A stretch of 61,724 bases of DNA, taken from the NCBI RefSeq assembly GCF_009914765.1, contig NZ_WYDS01000023.1, positions 1 through 61,724 on the forward strand, read 5' to 3'. The notes beneath the pieces are model-generated. The model did not search any database. It had not been told where the DNA came from and saw nothing but the letters and a program-made list of their open reading frames with translations. Numbering within the stretch: the stretch's first letter is position 1; each line of letters opens with the position of its first letter. Below, piece after piece: positions 8,827 through 17,021 of this stretch. This DNA is from Halodesulfovibrio sp. MK-HDV (GTDB lineage: Bacteria; Desulfobacterota; Desulfovibrionia; Desulfovibrionales; Desulfovibrionaceae). Position numbers and translations under genes: made by a program.

Positions 8827-9009
8827 AAAAACGAGTAAACCGCGTGAGAAATGCTTAAACGGGATTTGTGGGGTGGATATTTTTGAAGTTTTTGGGAGCT
8901 CCGCAAGTTGAAGCCGTGCCTCTTGGAATTCTACGGAAAAGATAGCAGAGCGGAGGGAGCTTAAGCCACGGGATGCAGGGCACAGGCACTTTTGAGGCGC
9001 TCAAAAAAC

Positions 9010-9033
9010 ACATTGAATTGCTGTATTCAATGT
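9010..9033. promoter_or_regulatory. 9-bp palindrome upstream of the ureohydrolase promoter
   Basis: ACATTGAAT-N6-ATTCAATGT, a perfect inverted repeat of different sequence from the two nearer sites. It may be a separate operator; nothing identifies its protein. Confidence 0.4.
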
Positions 9034-9043
9034 TGAATTAATA

Positions 9044-9063
9044 CCTATGCAAAAGTGAATAGG
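9044..9063. promoter_or_regulatory. Putative activator (UAS) site 1
   Basis: CCTATGCA-AAAG-TGAATAGG, an 8-bp inverted repeat with one mismatch. It shares the core TATnCAAAAGTGAATAG with site 2, 67 bases downstream centre to centre. Located about 150 bases before the predicted sigma-54 transcription start, as expected for an enhancer. Confidence 0.65.
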
Positions 9064-9110
9064 TTGAAATGTGTTGTGATTACAGACTTTTTTCTTTTTG
9101 CTCTTATAAA

Positions 9111-9130
9111 ACTATTCAAAAGTGAATAGT
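9111..9130. promoter_or_regulatory. Putative activator (UAS) site 2
   Basis: ACTATTCA-AAAG-TGAATAGT, a perfect 8-bp inverted repeat, about 88 bases before the predicted start. Likely bound by the PAS-AAA-HTH activator encoded downstream. The A+T-rich stretch 9131-9180 between it and the promoter could bend. Confidence 0.68.
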
Positions 9131-9181
9131 CGGTAAAACTTTCTTACAGATATTATCAATAAAATTTAACGGGTTATGTTT

Positions 9182-9196
9182 TGGCATGAGGCTTGC
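9182..9196 (+). promoter_or_regulatory. Sigma-54 (-24/-12) promoter for the ureohydrolase-symporter operon
   Basis: TGGCATG-AGGC-TTGC matches the sigma-54 consensus TGGCACG-N4-TTGC with one C-to-T change and exact spacing. It lies about 150 bases before the ureohydrolase start, and a sigma-54 activator gene is two genes downstream. Confidence 0.8.
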
Positions 9197-9346
9197 CTCT
9201 ATAGAGGTACAACCCTGCCCTTGTCCGGCAATTTACTTTGATAAATTGATGTCGTGTTTCATGACGAATTTAACTTGTATATTGATTTTGTGCCCGTTTG
9301 TTTTGCTGAGACTGTCCCATGGGCAGGGCAATCTCAGGAGGAAAGT

Positions 9347-10303
9347 ATGAGTAAACCAGTTAATTCTTTAGAATCCCCACGTTTTTGCGGTGTGCGTACT
9401 TTTATGCGTTTGCCTCATGTTGCTTCAGCAGAAGGTGTAGACTTCGCAATTTTAGGCGTACCGTTTGATACCGCGACATCATATAAGCCCGGCTGTCGTT
9501 TTGGTCCCGAATCTATTAGAGCGGCTTCCAGCATTTTGAAAAATTACAACGAAGTGCTTGATGTAGATATTTTTGAAGAATGTAGCGGTGTGGACTGGGG
9601 CGATATTGATATTGTTCCTGGTTACTTGGAAGAGAGCTTTGAAAAAATTGAAGAAGGCGTGGCAACCGTGCTACAGGAAGACGCTATTCCTGTAATCATG
9701 GGCGGCGATCATTCAATTACATTACCGGAATTGCGTGCTGTCGCTAAAAAGCATGGGCCGGTAGCTCTTATTCATTTTGATGCCCACTCCGATACAGGTA
9801 GTGACTACTTTGGTAAGCCGTACAACCATGGAACAACCTTCCATTGGGCTATCAAGGAAGGACTGATCAAGCCTGAAGCATCTTCTCAGGTGGGAATCCG
9901 TGGTCCATTGTACAGCCGTGATGCTTTACAGTTTGCACGTGAGAGTGGAATGGATGTGATTACCGGATGGGAATTGCATCACATAGGCATTGAAGCTGCT
10001 GTTAAACGCATTCGCGAACGCATCGCTCCGGGAACTCCAGTTTTTCTGACCTTTGATATCGACTTCCTTGATGCTGCATATGCACCGGGAACCGGTACAC
10101 CTGAAATTGGTGGCTTTACCACTCATGAAGCACTAAAACTTGTGCTCGAATCTTGTCAGGGGTTGAATCTGATCGGGATGGATCTTGTTGAAGTTCTGCC
10201 TGAATCTGACACTGCTGATATTACATCCTTTGCTGCTGCCGGAATCATGCATGCCTTTCTGTCATGCCTTGCCTACAACAAGAGACAAGCTGGAACGGAG
10301 TAA
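9347..10303 (+). CDS. Ureohydrolase of the agmatinase/guanidino-acid family
   Basis: Binuclear-manganese hydrolase that cleaves a guanidino group to urea plus an amine. From ATG 9347 (AGGAGG at 9337-9342) it is 318 residues, typical for agmatinase. Metal-binding motifs are GGDHS at 119-123, DAHSD at 145-149 and FDIDFLD at 236-242, followed by APGTGTPEIGG. An upstream frame start at 9254 lies beyond the promoter leader and is rejected. It precedes a sodium symporter by 3 bases, so the pair probably imports and hydrolyses one substrate. Agmatine is the default guess; guanidinobutyrate, guanidinopropionate or guanidine itself cannot be excluded from sequence. Confidence 0.9.
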   Translation: MSKPVNSLESPRFCGVRTFMRLPHVASAEGVDFAILGVPFDTATSYKPGCRFGPESIRAASSILKNYNEVLDVDIFEECSGVDWGDIDIVPGYLEESFEKIEEGVATVLQEDAIPVIMGGDHSITLPELRAVAKKHGPVALIHFDAHSDTGSDYFGKPYNHGTTFHWAIKEGLIKPEASSQVGIRGPLYSRDALQFARESGMDVITGWELHHIGIEAAVKRIRERIAPGTPVFLTFDIDFLDAAYAPGTGTPEIGGFTTHEALKLVLESCQGLNLIGMDLVEVLPESDTADITSFAAAGIMHAFLSCLAYNKRQAGTE

Positions 10304-10306
10304 CAT

Positions 10307-11785
10307 ATGTCTATCGATCTTATAATTATCCTCGCCTATTTCCTCGTAATGATCGGGTGCGGTATTGCTGGAATCTTTTTCGCAAAAAGTAATGAAGATT
10401 TTCTTGTTGCCGGTCGTAACTTAAAATTTTGGATGTACTTTCCCTGTCTTGCCAGTGTTATTCTTGGTGGTGGTGCTACCTTCGGTTCTGTAAAGCTTGC
10501 CTATCAGTTTGGTTTCTCCGGAGCATGGGTTGTGCTTATGTATGGCTTTGGTGTGATGAGCATGGGCATTTTGCTTTCAAGCAAAATGGCTAACCTTCGC
10601 GTTATCAGCCTGAGTGAAATGCTGGAAGTGCGTTATGCAGCCAGTGCACGGTACATCAGTGCAATTATCTCCTGCATATACACCGCAATGATCGCGGTTG
10701 TTCAGGTTATCGCCATCGGTACTATTCTCCACGCATTTTTCGGTTGGGATATGGTTACATCCATGGTCGCCGGTGGTGCAGTATCTTTGCTGTACACCCT
10801 GCTTGGCGGTATGTGGTCTGTAACCATTACAGATGTTATCCAGTTTGTGTTGATGATGGTTGGCGTGTTCGGCTTCCTCGTACCGCTTTCTGTCGAAAAA
10901 GCCGGTGGCCTTGATGCGTTGTTCAACGCAGTTCCACCTTCCTACTTTGATCCGTTTGCTATCGGCTGGGATCAGCTTCTTATGTACTTCCTGCTCATGT
11001 ATCTTGGTATTATGATCGGTCAGGACATCTGGCAGCGTGTATTCACCGCTAAGAGCGGTAAAGTTGCAACCCGTGGTACGATTACGGCTGGCTTCTTCTC
11101 CATACTCTGGGGCGGAGCAATGGCAATCTGTGGCATGGCAGCATTTGTTCTGCTCCCTGATCTTGACGAACCACAGAAAGCTCTCGGTCAGCTTGTTGTA
11201 ACAGTTATGCCTAGCGGCCTGCTTGGTATGGTTGTCGCGGGCTTGCTCTCCACACTTATGTCCACAGTTAGTGGTACAATTCTCGCTTCTTCTACACTTA
11301 TCATTAACGATCTTGTTAAGCCTTTCCGTGGTGAGATGGATAACAAGCAGGAGATGTTCCTTGCCCGCGTAATTACCTTTGCTGTAGGTATTGTTGTACT
11401 TCTTCTTGCAGTTGTTATCGGTGACGTAATGCATGCTCTTGATATCGCATATGCACTGCTTTCCGGTTGTATCTTCGTACCGGTTGTTGCTGGATTTTTC
11501 TGGCGAAAAGCGACAGCACAGGGTGCTGTATCTTCAATCGTAGTAAGTGGTATTGTTACAACTATATGCATTATGACCTACGGTGCGTTTTCCGCATACA
11601 CCATCATTTACGGTATTTTGAGCAGCGCGGTTGTTCTGGTTGTCGTTAGCTTGATGACCGGCCCTCCGAATCCTGCACAACTTGCAGATTGGGAAGCTCG
11701 TCTTGCAGCTTCTGAACAGTACGATGCAGATTCAATGACTGATGAAGAGCGTCAAGCTCAGGCACAGCCAGCGGCAATGCATTAG
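10307..11785 (+). CDS. Sodium:solute symporter (SSS family)
   Basis: 492 residues with about 13 membrane helices, starting directly in the first helix (MSIDLIIILAYFLVMIGCG). SSS signs are the FLVAGRNLKFWM segment near 31-42, the early GGGATFGSVKLAYQFG block, and LLSTLMSTVSGTILASSTLI in the later half, where the sodium site lies in family members. It begins 3 bases after the ureohydrolase, with GGAACGGAG in front, and ends at a strong terminator, so it forms a two-gene operon under the sigma-54 promoter. The C-terminal tail of about 40 residues is hydrophilic and Gln/Ala-rich. Substrate is inferred to be the guanidino compound. Confidence 0.92.
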   Translation: MSIDLIIILAYFLVMIGCGIAGIFFAKSNEDFLVAGRNLKFWMYFPCLASVILGGGATFGSVKLAYQFGFSGAWVVLMYGFGVMSMGILLSSKMANLRVISLSEMLEVRYAASARYISAIISCIYTAMIAVVQVIAIGTILHAFFGWDMVTSMVAGGAVSLLYTLLGGMWSVTITDVIQFVLMMVGVFGFLVPLSVEKAGGLDALFNAVPPSYFDPFAIGWDQLLMYFLLMYLGIMIGQDIWQRVFTAKSGKVATRGTITAGFFSILWGGAMAICGMAAFVLLPDLDEPQKALGQLVVTVMPSGLLGMVVAGLLSTLMSTVSGTILASSTLIINDLVKPFRGEMDNKQEMFLARVITFAVGIVVLLLAVVIGDVMHALDIAYALLSGCIFVPVVAGFFWRKATAQGAVSSIVVSGIVTTICIMTYGAFSAYTIIYGILSSAVVLVVVSLMTGPPNPAQLADWEARLAASEQYDADSMTDEERQAQAQPAAMH

Positions 11786-11822
11786 CAGCTAATTTGCAGC
11801 GGAATATATTGATACAAAGAAT

Positions 11823-11857
11823 AAAAGCCCGGAGAGATTCTCTCCGGGCTTTTTTGT
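11823..11857 (+). terminator. Terminator of the ureohydrolase-symporter operon
   Basis: AAGCCCGGAGAGA-TTC-TCTCCGGGCTT followed by six T. Confidence 0.93.
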
Positions 11858-12011
11858 AAATGAGCGGTTTGCCTGAGGACACCGCATTTGCTAGGGTCAA
11901 CCGTGCTGACATCATAAGAATGTATGCTTCTGCATATTCTGTATAACAGTTGTAGTTCGGTAGGCAGACTGGATTATGGCTGTACCAACCTTTTTTCACT
12001 AGGAATTGTGT

Positions 12012-13427
12012 ATGCGCAATTACACGCCCTATGAAAGCGGGGTGCGGGACTTCTTGGCAGAGTCTCTTCCCCTTCGCGCAAATTTACCGGATTTGCACGA
12101 TCTTTATTCTGTAATCGAATCCATGCACGATAATGTTGTTATCGTGGATAAAGTAGGCGTCATTATCTGGGTGAGCGGCTGCTTTGAGAAAACATACGAA
12201 ATTTCAAAAAGTGAAATTGTCGGTAGAACCACATACGATATGGAAGCAGAAGGTTTTTTCTGTCCATCCGTAGCTTCTCTTGTGTTACAGGGAAAACAGA
12301 CTGTGACCATTGTCGAAGGCAATCAGCTTGGGGGGCGTAACATTGTTACGGGTGTACCTATTTATGATAAAGCCGGAGATGTAGAGTGGGTTATCAGCTA
12401 TACCGTGGATTCTCGATATTTTCTGAAGCTCAACAATGAATATGAAAAGCTGAACACCGCGCTTGATGGTGAGCAGATTGTCTTGAGCCCTGACCCTTCT
12501 TCGTGGGGAGTTGTTGCCATCAGTCCGGCAATGCAAAGGGTGCTCGAGTATGTTTCTAAAGTAGCACTCGTTGATACAAACATTTTGATTACCGGTGAGT
12601 CCGGTGTTGGTAAAAATGTTATCTCCCGCCTGATCCATAAGCAGAGTGATCGTTCCAACGGTCCGCTTATGGAAATTAACTGTGCCGGTATTCCGGCAAC
12701 CTTGCTTGAATCAGAATTGTTTGGGTACGAAGCCGGAGCGTTCACCGGTGCCAGTCGACACGGAAAGGTCGGGCGCATTGAACTTGCTAATGGTGGAACG
12801 CTTGTGCTTGATGAAATCGGCGAGCTGCCTCTTGAATTGCAAGCAAAGCTTTTGCAGGTAATTCAGGAAAAAAAACTTACCAAACTTGGCGGTACTCGCG
12901 CCATCAATGTGGACTTCAGGCTGATTGCCGCGACGAATCAGAATTTACGCTCTCTCGTAGATAAAAAATTGTTTCGTAGCGATTTGTTTTTCCGCTTGAA
13001 TGTGCTTCATCTGGTTATCCCTCCACTTCGTGAACGTACCGAAGACATTGTACCGCTTGCGAATAATGTTTTGGAAGAAGCCAATGGAAAGTATTCTACA
13101 AATAAATATTTTTCACCGGAAGTGATGGATGCTTTGGAAATGTATTCATGGCCGGGTAATGTGCGGGAGTTGCGAAATGTAGTGGAACGACTTGTCATTA
13201 TTTCGGAACAGCTCATTATCGCGGAAGAAGATTTGCCGTCACACATTCAGGATGGTGCTTTTCTAGAGCGTGAAAACAAGCTGCCGTTGAAAAATGCGCT
13301 TCACGAGTTGGAAAAGAAACTTGTAACGCGCGCATTCCATAAACATAAAACAACGGTGGCCACAGCGAAAGCATTGGGCATAAGTCAACCGAGTGCTGCG
13401 CGTAAGATAACAAAATATTGTAGGTAA
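12012..13427 (+). CDS. Sigma-54-dependent transcriptional activator with PAS sensor
   Basis: Enhancer-binding protein that opens sigma-54 promoters by ATP hydrolysis. 471 residues from ATG 12012 (AGGA 8 bases upstream; a TTG six bases earlier is possible). Order: PAS domain at about 35-135 (SMHDNVVIVDKVGVIIWVSG), central AAA+ domain with Walker A GESGVGKN at 195-202, the sigma-54 contact loop GAFTGA at 242-247 and Walker B LDEIGELP, then a Fis-type HTH at the end (ATAKALGISQPSAARKI). No receiver domain is present, so the signal is probably a ligand sensed by PAS. It has its own upstream region after the symporter terminator. It is the obvious regulator of the preceding operon. Confidence 0.93.
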   Translation: MRNYTPYESGVRDFLAESLPLRANLPDLHDLYSVIESMHDNVVIVDKVGVIIWVSGCFEKTYEISKSEIVGRTTYDMEAEGFFCPSVASLVLQGKQTVTIVEGNQLGGRNIVTGVPIYDKAGDVEWVISYTVDSRYFLKLNNEYEKLNTALDGEQIVLSPDPSSWGVVAISPAMQRVLEYVSKVALVDTNILITGESGVGKNVISRLIHKQSDRSNGPLMEINCAGIPATLLESELFGYEAGAFTGASRHGKVGRIELANGGTLVLDEIGELPLELQAKLLQVIQEKKLTKLGGTRAINVDFRLIAATNQNLRSLVDKKLFRSDLFFRLNVLHLVIPPLRERTEDIVPLANNVLEEANGKYSTNKYFSPEVMDALEMYSWPGNVRELRNVVERLVIISEQLIIAEEDLPSHIQDGAFLERENKLPLKNALHELEKKLVTRAFHKHKTTVATAKALGISQPSAARKITKYCR

Positions 13428-13514
13428 TGTTCTGTATTGTTACTGCGAATGTTGCTGTTTCAACGATACGATTCTTTATCTTTCTCTTAATATTACTTTG
13501 GAAATTGAATAGAA

Positions 13515-13553
13515 AAAGGGTGATTCTACGTACATGTAGAATCACCCTATATT
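13515..13553. terminator. Bidirectional terminator
   Basis: AGGGTGATTCTAC-GTACAT-GTAGAATCACCCT, a perfect 13-bp stem (13517-13548). T-rich on the plus side (ATATTTT) and on the minus side (TTTTTC). It separates the activator from the convergent 84-residue gene. Confidence 0.85.
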
Positions 13554-13645
13554 TTCATACGAGCGCTATGTTGAGCAACACACATTGCGTGGCCGGAGGA
13601 CGATAAATATCGTCCTCAGACAATGCAGCATCTGCTGCTATAGTC

Positions 13646-13900
13646 TTACTGCGCTGGTAGATCGTCTTTGGTATACATACGCCAGCTTGTTGTACCGTCC
13701 TCAGACGATTCAGGCTCAACACGTAGAATAGGTTCACCTTTCCAGTAATATATCATGGATTCGTCAGAGAAAACATCACACTTCATGTTCTCTGCGACAA
13801 CATGTGGTTCTAGTTTTGCTACTTCAATTCCCAGTTCACTTAACTGTTCGCGCAGCAGGTCTTCAACACGCGCTGCAGCGCTTTGGGACATCTTGGTCAT
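13646..13900 (-). CDS. Conserved-looking small protein of unknown function
   Basis: 84 residues, acidic, no signal peptide or membrane helix. I do not recognise the family. The start ATG at 13900 has a strong AGGAG 7 bases upstream, and the sequence (EDLLREQLSELGIEVAKLEPH at the front, YYWKGEPILRVEPE later) has normal amino-acid composition, so it is very likely real. The first half looks helical and the second half beta-rich. It is divergent from the CRP/FNR gene at 14125, sharing the 224-base region 13901-14124. Confidence 0.75.
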   Translation of the reverse strand: MTKMSQSAAARVEDLLREQLSELGIEVAKLEPHVVAENMKCDVFSDESMIYYWKGEPILRVEPESSEDGTTSWRMYTKDDLPAQ

Positions 13901-14124
13901 AGATTTCTCCTCATTATGCTGAGCGGACTATATCCTTGATTGCAATAGTTCGCAATTGTGTTGAGGTGTTGGAATGTAAACAGTGACAACTTAGTTGGAA
14001 TGATGACGGCTTGCCCGCAAGTTGCTATAAGGTGGCTATGCCTAGAATGTAGAAACGTGTCTACCGTGTGTGAGCGTCTTTTTGATGACGCAACATATTA
14101 TATAGATTAGTAAAAAGGATTGTC

Positions 14125-14808
14125 ATGCAACTTACTACAGTGCTTTCTCAAATGCCCTTTTTTAGTGGACTCTCTGAAGAACAGCTTTCAGGATTGGCAG
14201 CCATTGCTGTAAAAAAAGATGTAGGACGCGGACAAATTATTTTTTATGAATCCGCTCCGGCAGAAGGTTTCTATATTGTTTTGTCCGGCAGAGTTAAGAT
14301 TTACAAGACAGGCCCTGATGGACGAGAGGCGATTATTCACCTGTATGGCTCAGGCGAAACATTTGGCGAAGTAGCAGTTTTTCAGAACAGTTCATTCCCT
14401 GCACATTCTGAAGCAGTAGAAAAGTCCTCATTGGCATTTTTCCCGCGCAAAGGTTTGTTGGATTGCATTGCCAAAGACCCTGCGCTTGCACTCGCCATGC
14501 TTGGTGCTATGTCTATGAAATTACGAATGTTTACCAAGCAAGTAGAAGCGCTAACGCTTCACGAAGCCCCTCAGCGTCTTGCATCGTATCTGCTGTACAC
14601 CAGTGAAGAAAAAAATGGAGCTGTTACCTTTAAGCTTGATGTTTCTAAAGGATTGCTCGCAGGTATGCTTGGAACAGCACGTGAAACGCTATCCCGTACT
14701 CTTTCTAAAATGGCAGATCGGGGACTTGTTTCGGTAGAAGGGCGACAGATTACCATTGAAGACATGGCTGCGCTTGAAGATTTGGCGGAAGGTGAAATAG
14801 TTCTTTAA
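14125..14808 (+). CDS. CRP/FNR family transcriptional regulator
   Basis: 227 residues: cyclic-nucleotide-binding-like sensor domain at about 5-125 (GQIIFYESAPAEGFYIVLSGRV; GSGETFGEVAVF) and a C-terminal winged HTH at about 150-215 with recognition helix TARETLSRTLSKM. The E-x-x-S-R pattern resembles FNR rather than CRP. No N-terminal cysteine cluster as in FNR is present, so it is not an FNR-type Fe-S sensor. Desulfovibrio HcpR proteins have this architecture; two matching operators sit at the ferredoxin gene (16823-16838) and at hcp (24151-24166), which makes HcpR a reasonable but unproven identity. ATG 14125 follows AAAGGA. Confidence 0.85.
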   Translation: MQLTTVLSQMPFFSGLSEEQLSGLAAIAVKKDVGRGQIIFYESAPAEGFYIVLSGRVKIYKTGPDGREAIIHLYGSGETFGEVAVFQNSSFPAHSEAVEKSSLAFFPRKGLLDCIAKDPALALAMLGAMSMKLRMFTKQVEALTLHEAPQRLASYLLYTSEEKNGAVTFKLDVSKGLLAGMLGTARETLSRTLSKMADRGLVSVEGRQITIEDMAALEDLAEGEIVL

Positions 14809-15420
14809 ATCTATCCACCCGCAATTTCATAATATAGTTTTGCGCTCATAGTTTTTTAATTCCTGAGTCGGTCGGCTGTAGAGCGCGCCAGATCAGGACT
14901 TTTTGTCGCGAGGCTGTGTCCCTCATAAGGTTTCATTACGCAGCACAAATTAGTCAGGTAGGTACAATACCAACACTAATGAGGTTACAGCATATCTCAG
15001 CTTTTTTTCTTTTAGCAGGTCAAAAATACAGTTGCTTGATTTTGTACATAATTACCAACTGTTGCATTCATCTTGTTTTTTGTGATTACATTTGATTACG
15101 ATGAGTGTCTTCTGCAACATGTTGTTAGCATTACTAGATTGAACTAAAGAGTTGTTTATGAACCGCCGTTGAAATACTTCAACGGCGGTTTTTTGCTGTA
15201 ATAAAAGAATGATGCAGTGTTTTTTGTACGCAGTGAAGAAAGAATACAGCAATCTATCAACAATATTACGATGTAGTAATGTTTGTTTTGTGTTCTTTCT
15301 GCTAGCGTGTTGGTAATTGCTTAAGGTTGTTGCGATCAGTGTAGCAGCAGGCTGCATTTTCTAATGTTGAACGTAACAGATTCTTATAGATTAAAAAACT
15401 GTATTGATAGGAGGCACATT
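14809..15420. other. Long gene-poor region with an orphan terminator
   Basis: 612 bases without a supported gene. It contains CCTGA...TCAGG pairing at 14862-14897 and a strong terminator at 15161-15194 that no coding gene on the plus strand needs, since the regulator ends 350 bases earlier. A small RNA ending there is possible. Short frames here lack ribosome sites. Confidence 0.45.
15161..15194 (+). terminator. Orphan intrinsic terminator, possibly of a small RNA
   Basis: AACCGCCGTTGAA-ATAC-TTCAACGGCGGTT followed by TTTT. No gene ends within 350 bases upstream on this strand. Confidence 0.8.
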
Positions 15421-15873
15421 ATGGTAAGAGCAAAAATGATTGCTTGTAATATTGGAGCATTATTGGTTTTGGCTATATTGATTATGCCGACAGCTGTTAA
15501 AGCACAAACATGTGGCCCGCAGCCGTGTGTAAAGGTTCAACCGTGTGTGAAAGCAGTTCCTTGTCCACAGCCTGTTCCGTGTCCGCAACCTGCACCGTGT
15601 GTACGTCCTGAACCGTGCATTAAGCCGTTACCGTCTGCAATGCCGTGTCCAAAGCCGTGCCCACCGCCAGTAGTTGTTGAGAAGGTAGTTCCTTGCTCAC
15701 CTTGTCCACAATTTGCTGTATTATCTGTTCCTTGCAACCAGATGGCAATTAATAGAGTTCTTTCTAATGCATCAAAATGCAAAGTTAGACGTCCAATGTA
15801 CCGTGGCGCTTGCATGAGTCGTTGTCTGTCCCCTTGTGGCAGATGGTGGGCTGGCTACCCTCGTGTTAAGTAA
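15421..15873 (+). CDS. Secreted Cys-Pro-rich repeat protein
   Basis: 150 residues from ATG 15421, which has a strong AGGAGG site at 15409-15414. Residues 1-29 form a signal peptide ending VKAQT; an upstream start at 15364 would bury it. The mature part carries 16 cysteines, most in PC pairs, in a repeating pattern of about 6-7 residues (QPCVKVQPCVKAVPCPQPV) from about 30 to 82, then a second Cys-poor stretch and a basic Cys-containing end (KCKVRRPMYRGACMSRCLSPC). I do not recognise a family. It could bind metal or be disulfide-cross-linked at the cell surface; that is inference. A strong terminator follows, so it is monocistronic. Confidence 0.8.
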   Translation: MVRAKMIACNIGALLVLAILIMPTAVKAQTCGPQPCVKVQPCVKAVPCPQPVPCPQPAPCVRPEPCIKPLPSAMPCPKPCPPPVVVEKVVPCSPCPQFAVLSVPCNQMAINRVLSNASKCKVRRPMYRGACMSRCLSPCGRWWAGYPRVK

Positions 15874-15925
15874 CTAACATTTTAACTGTGCAGGCACATT
15901 GCAATGCCGCACAAGAAATTCATAT

Positions 15926-15961
15926 GAAAAGGCCGCAGTACTTGGTACTGCGGCCTTTTTC
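15926..15961. terminator. Bidirectional terminator between Cys-Pro gene and ferredoxin
   Basis: AAAAGGCCGCAGTAC-TTG-GTACTGCGGCCTTTTT, stem of 15 bp, with A/T runs on both sides. Serves both convergent genes. Confidence 0.92.
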
Positions 15962-16019
15962 TAACTTTGTCTGGTAAGGTGAACGTGTCGTTCTGTGGAG
16001 AAAATATTGTTTGGGTCGA

Positions 16020-16748
16020 TTAGCCGAACATTGTTTTTTGAGCTCTGCCGCCACCACAAGTCATGATAGTTTCATTAGCTTCAATAGTAACACCGGCAAG
16101 TTTAATTGCGTCTGCTAATGCGCGGGAAAGACCGGTACAGCAAGGTACTTCCATACGAAGAACGCTGATGGAGCGGATGCCGCTGGTTCGGATAATGTCA
16201 GCAAGTTTGTTTACGTATTCGTTGGTATCATCAAATTTAGGGCAACCAATGAGAACAACTTTATCTTTTGCAAACTCACTGTGGAAAATTGGTGATGCTG
16301 CTGCTGCACAGTCTGCCGCAACAAGCACGTCTGCGTCTTTAAGGTATGGAGCAGTCGGTGGAACAAGACGGATTTTGAGAGGCCAGTGACCAGGGCCGGA
16401 AACTTTGCTGCCCGGTACCGCAATCTCAACAGTCTTCATGCTTTTAACATGAGATCCCATGCAACCGCACGGACTGGACTGAGGTGCTTCTTTTTCGTCG
16501 CGCTCTTTTACCCATTCCATTGCAGCTTCTTCGTCAAACTCAGGAGCTTCTCGTTCAATAATATGCAATGCGTCCTGAGGACATGCACCAAGGCATGCGC
16601 CTAAGCCATCACAGTATTCATCTTTAACGATTTTTGCTTTGCCGTTGATGATCTGGATAGCACCCTCAGCACAGTCAAGAACGCACAAGCCGCAGCCATC
16701 ACAACGTTCTTCATCAATCTCTATAATCTTACGCATTACTTTATTCAT
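16020..16748 (-). CDS. 4Fe-4S dicluster ferredoxin-type protein
   Basis: Electron-transfer or electron-sensing iron-sulfur protein, 242 residues from ATG 16748, 6 bases after AAAGGAG; a start at 16820 would add 24 atypical residues. Ferredoxin domain at about 8-65: first cluster Cys16, 19, 22, 26; second set Cys46, 52, 56, where the usual second cysteine is leucine (CDGLGAC), so the second cluster site has only three cysteines. The C-terminal half has conserved-looking motifs (LIGCPKFDD, EVPCCTGL, TCGGG) that suggest a further cofactor or thiol site. It carries the same upstream operator as hcp, suggesting it supplies electrons to Hcp. Confidence 0.85.
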   Translation of the reverse strand: MNKVMRKIIEIDEERCDGCGLCVLDCAEGAIQIINGKAKIVKDEYCDGLGACLGACPQDALHIIEREAPEFDEEAAMEWVKERDEKEAPQSSPCGCMGSHVKSMKTVEIAVPGSKVSGPGHWPLKIRLVPPTAPYLKDADVLVAADCAAAASPIFHSEFAKDKVVLIGCPKFDDTNEYVNKLADIIRTSGIRSISVLRMEVPCCTGLSRALADAIKLAGVTIEANETIMTCGGGRAQKTMFG

Positions 16749-16822
16749 AAAAACTCCTTTTAGCGAAGTCGCTTTAATTCCTTGTCTGTTGAGTTCACAA
16801 TACTCGATTCGTTTTTTCATGT

Positions 16823-16838
16823 TGTGACATACGGCAAA
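16823..16838. promoter_or_regulatory. CRP/FNR-type operator upstream of the ferredoxin gene
   Basis: Read in the gene direction: TTTGCC-GTAT-GTCACA. The hcp upstream site is TTTGAC-TCGC-GTCACA in the same orientation. Centre 82 bases before the ATG. Probable common regulator (HcpR-like). Confidence 0.6.
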
Positions 16839-17021
16839 AATAAGGACTTTTTCTCTAATAATTACATTTTTTTCTGAAAAACTTTTCAGTAGTCATAACT
16901 TCCATTGGTTGCAGAATATATGCTTATAAAATTACAAAAGTAGACTTGCAAGTTTCGCTTCTCTTGGGCAATCTTTAGTGTGTAGTGAATTGCTTAAAGA
17001 GCTCTTAATAAGGAAAAATCC

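Noticed and set aside
9254-9346. Longer N-terminus of the ureohydrolase
   Set aside because: Lies in the untranslated leader; AGGAGG is placed for ATG 9347.
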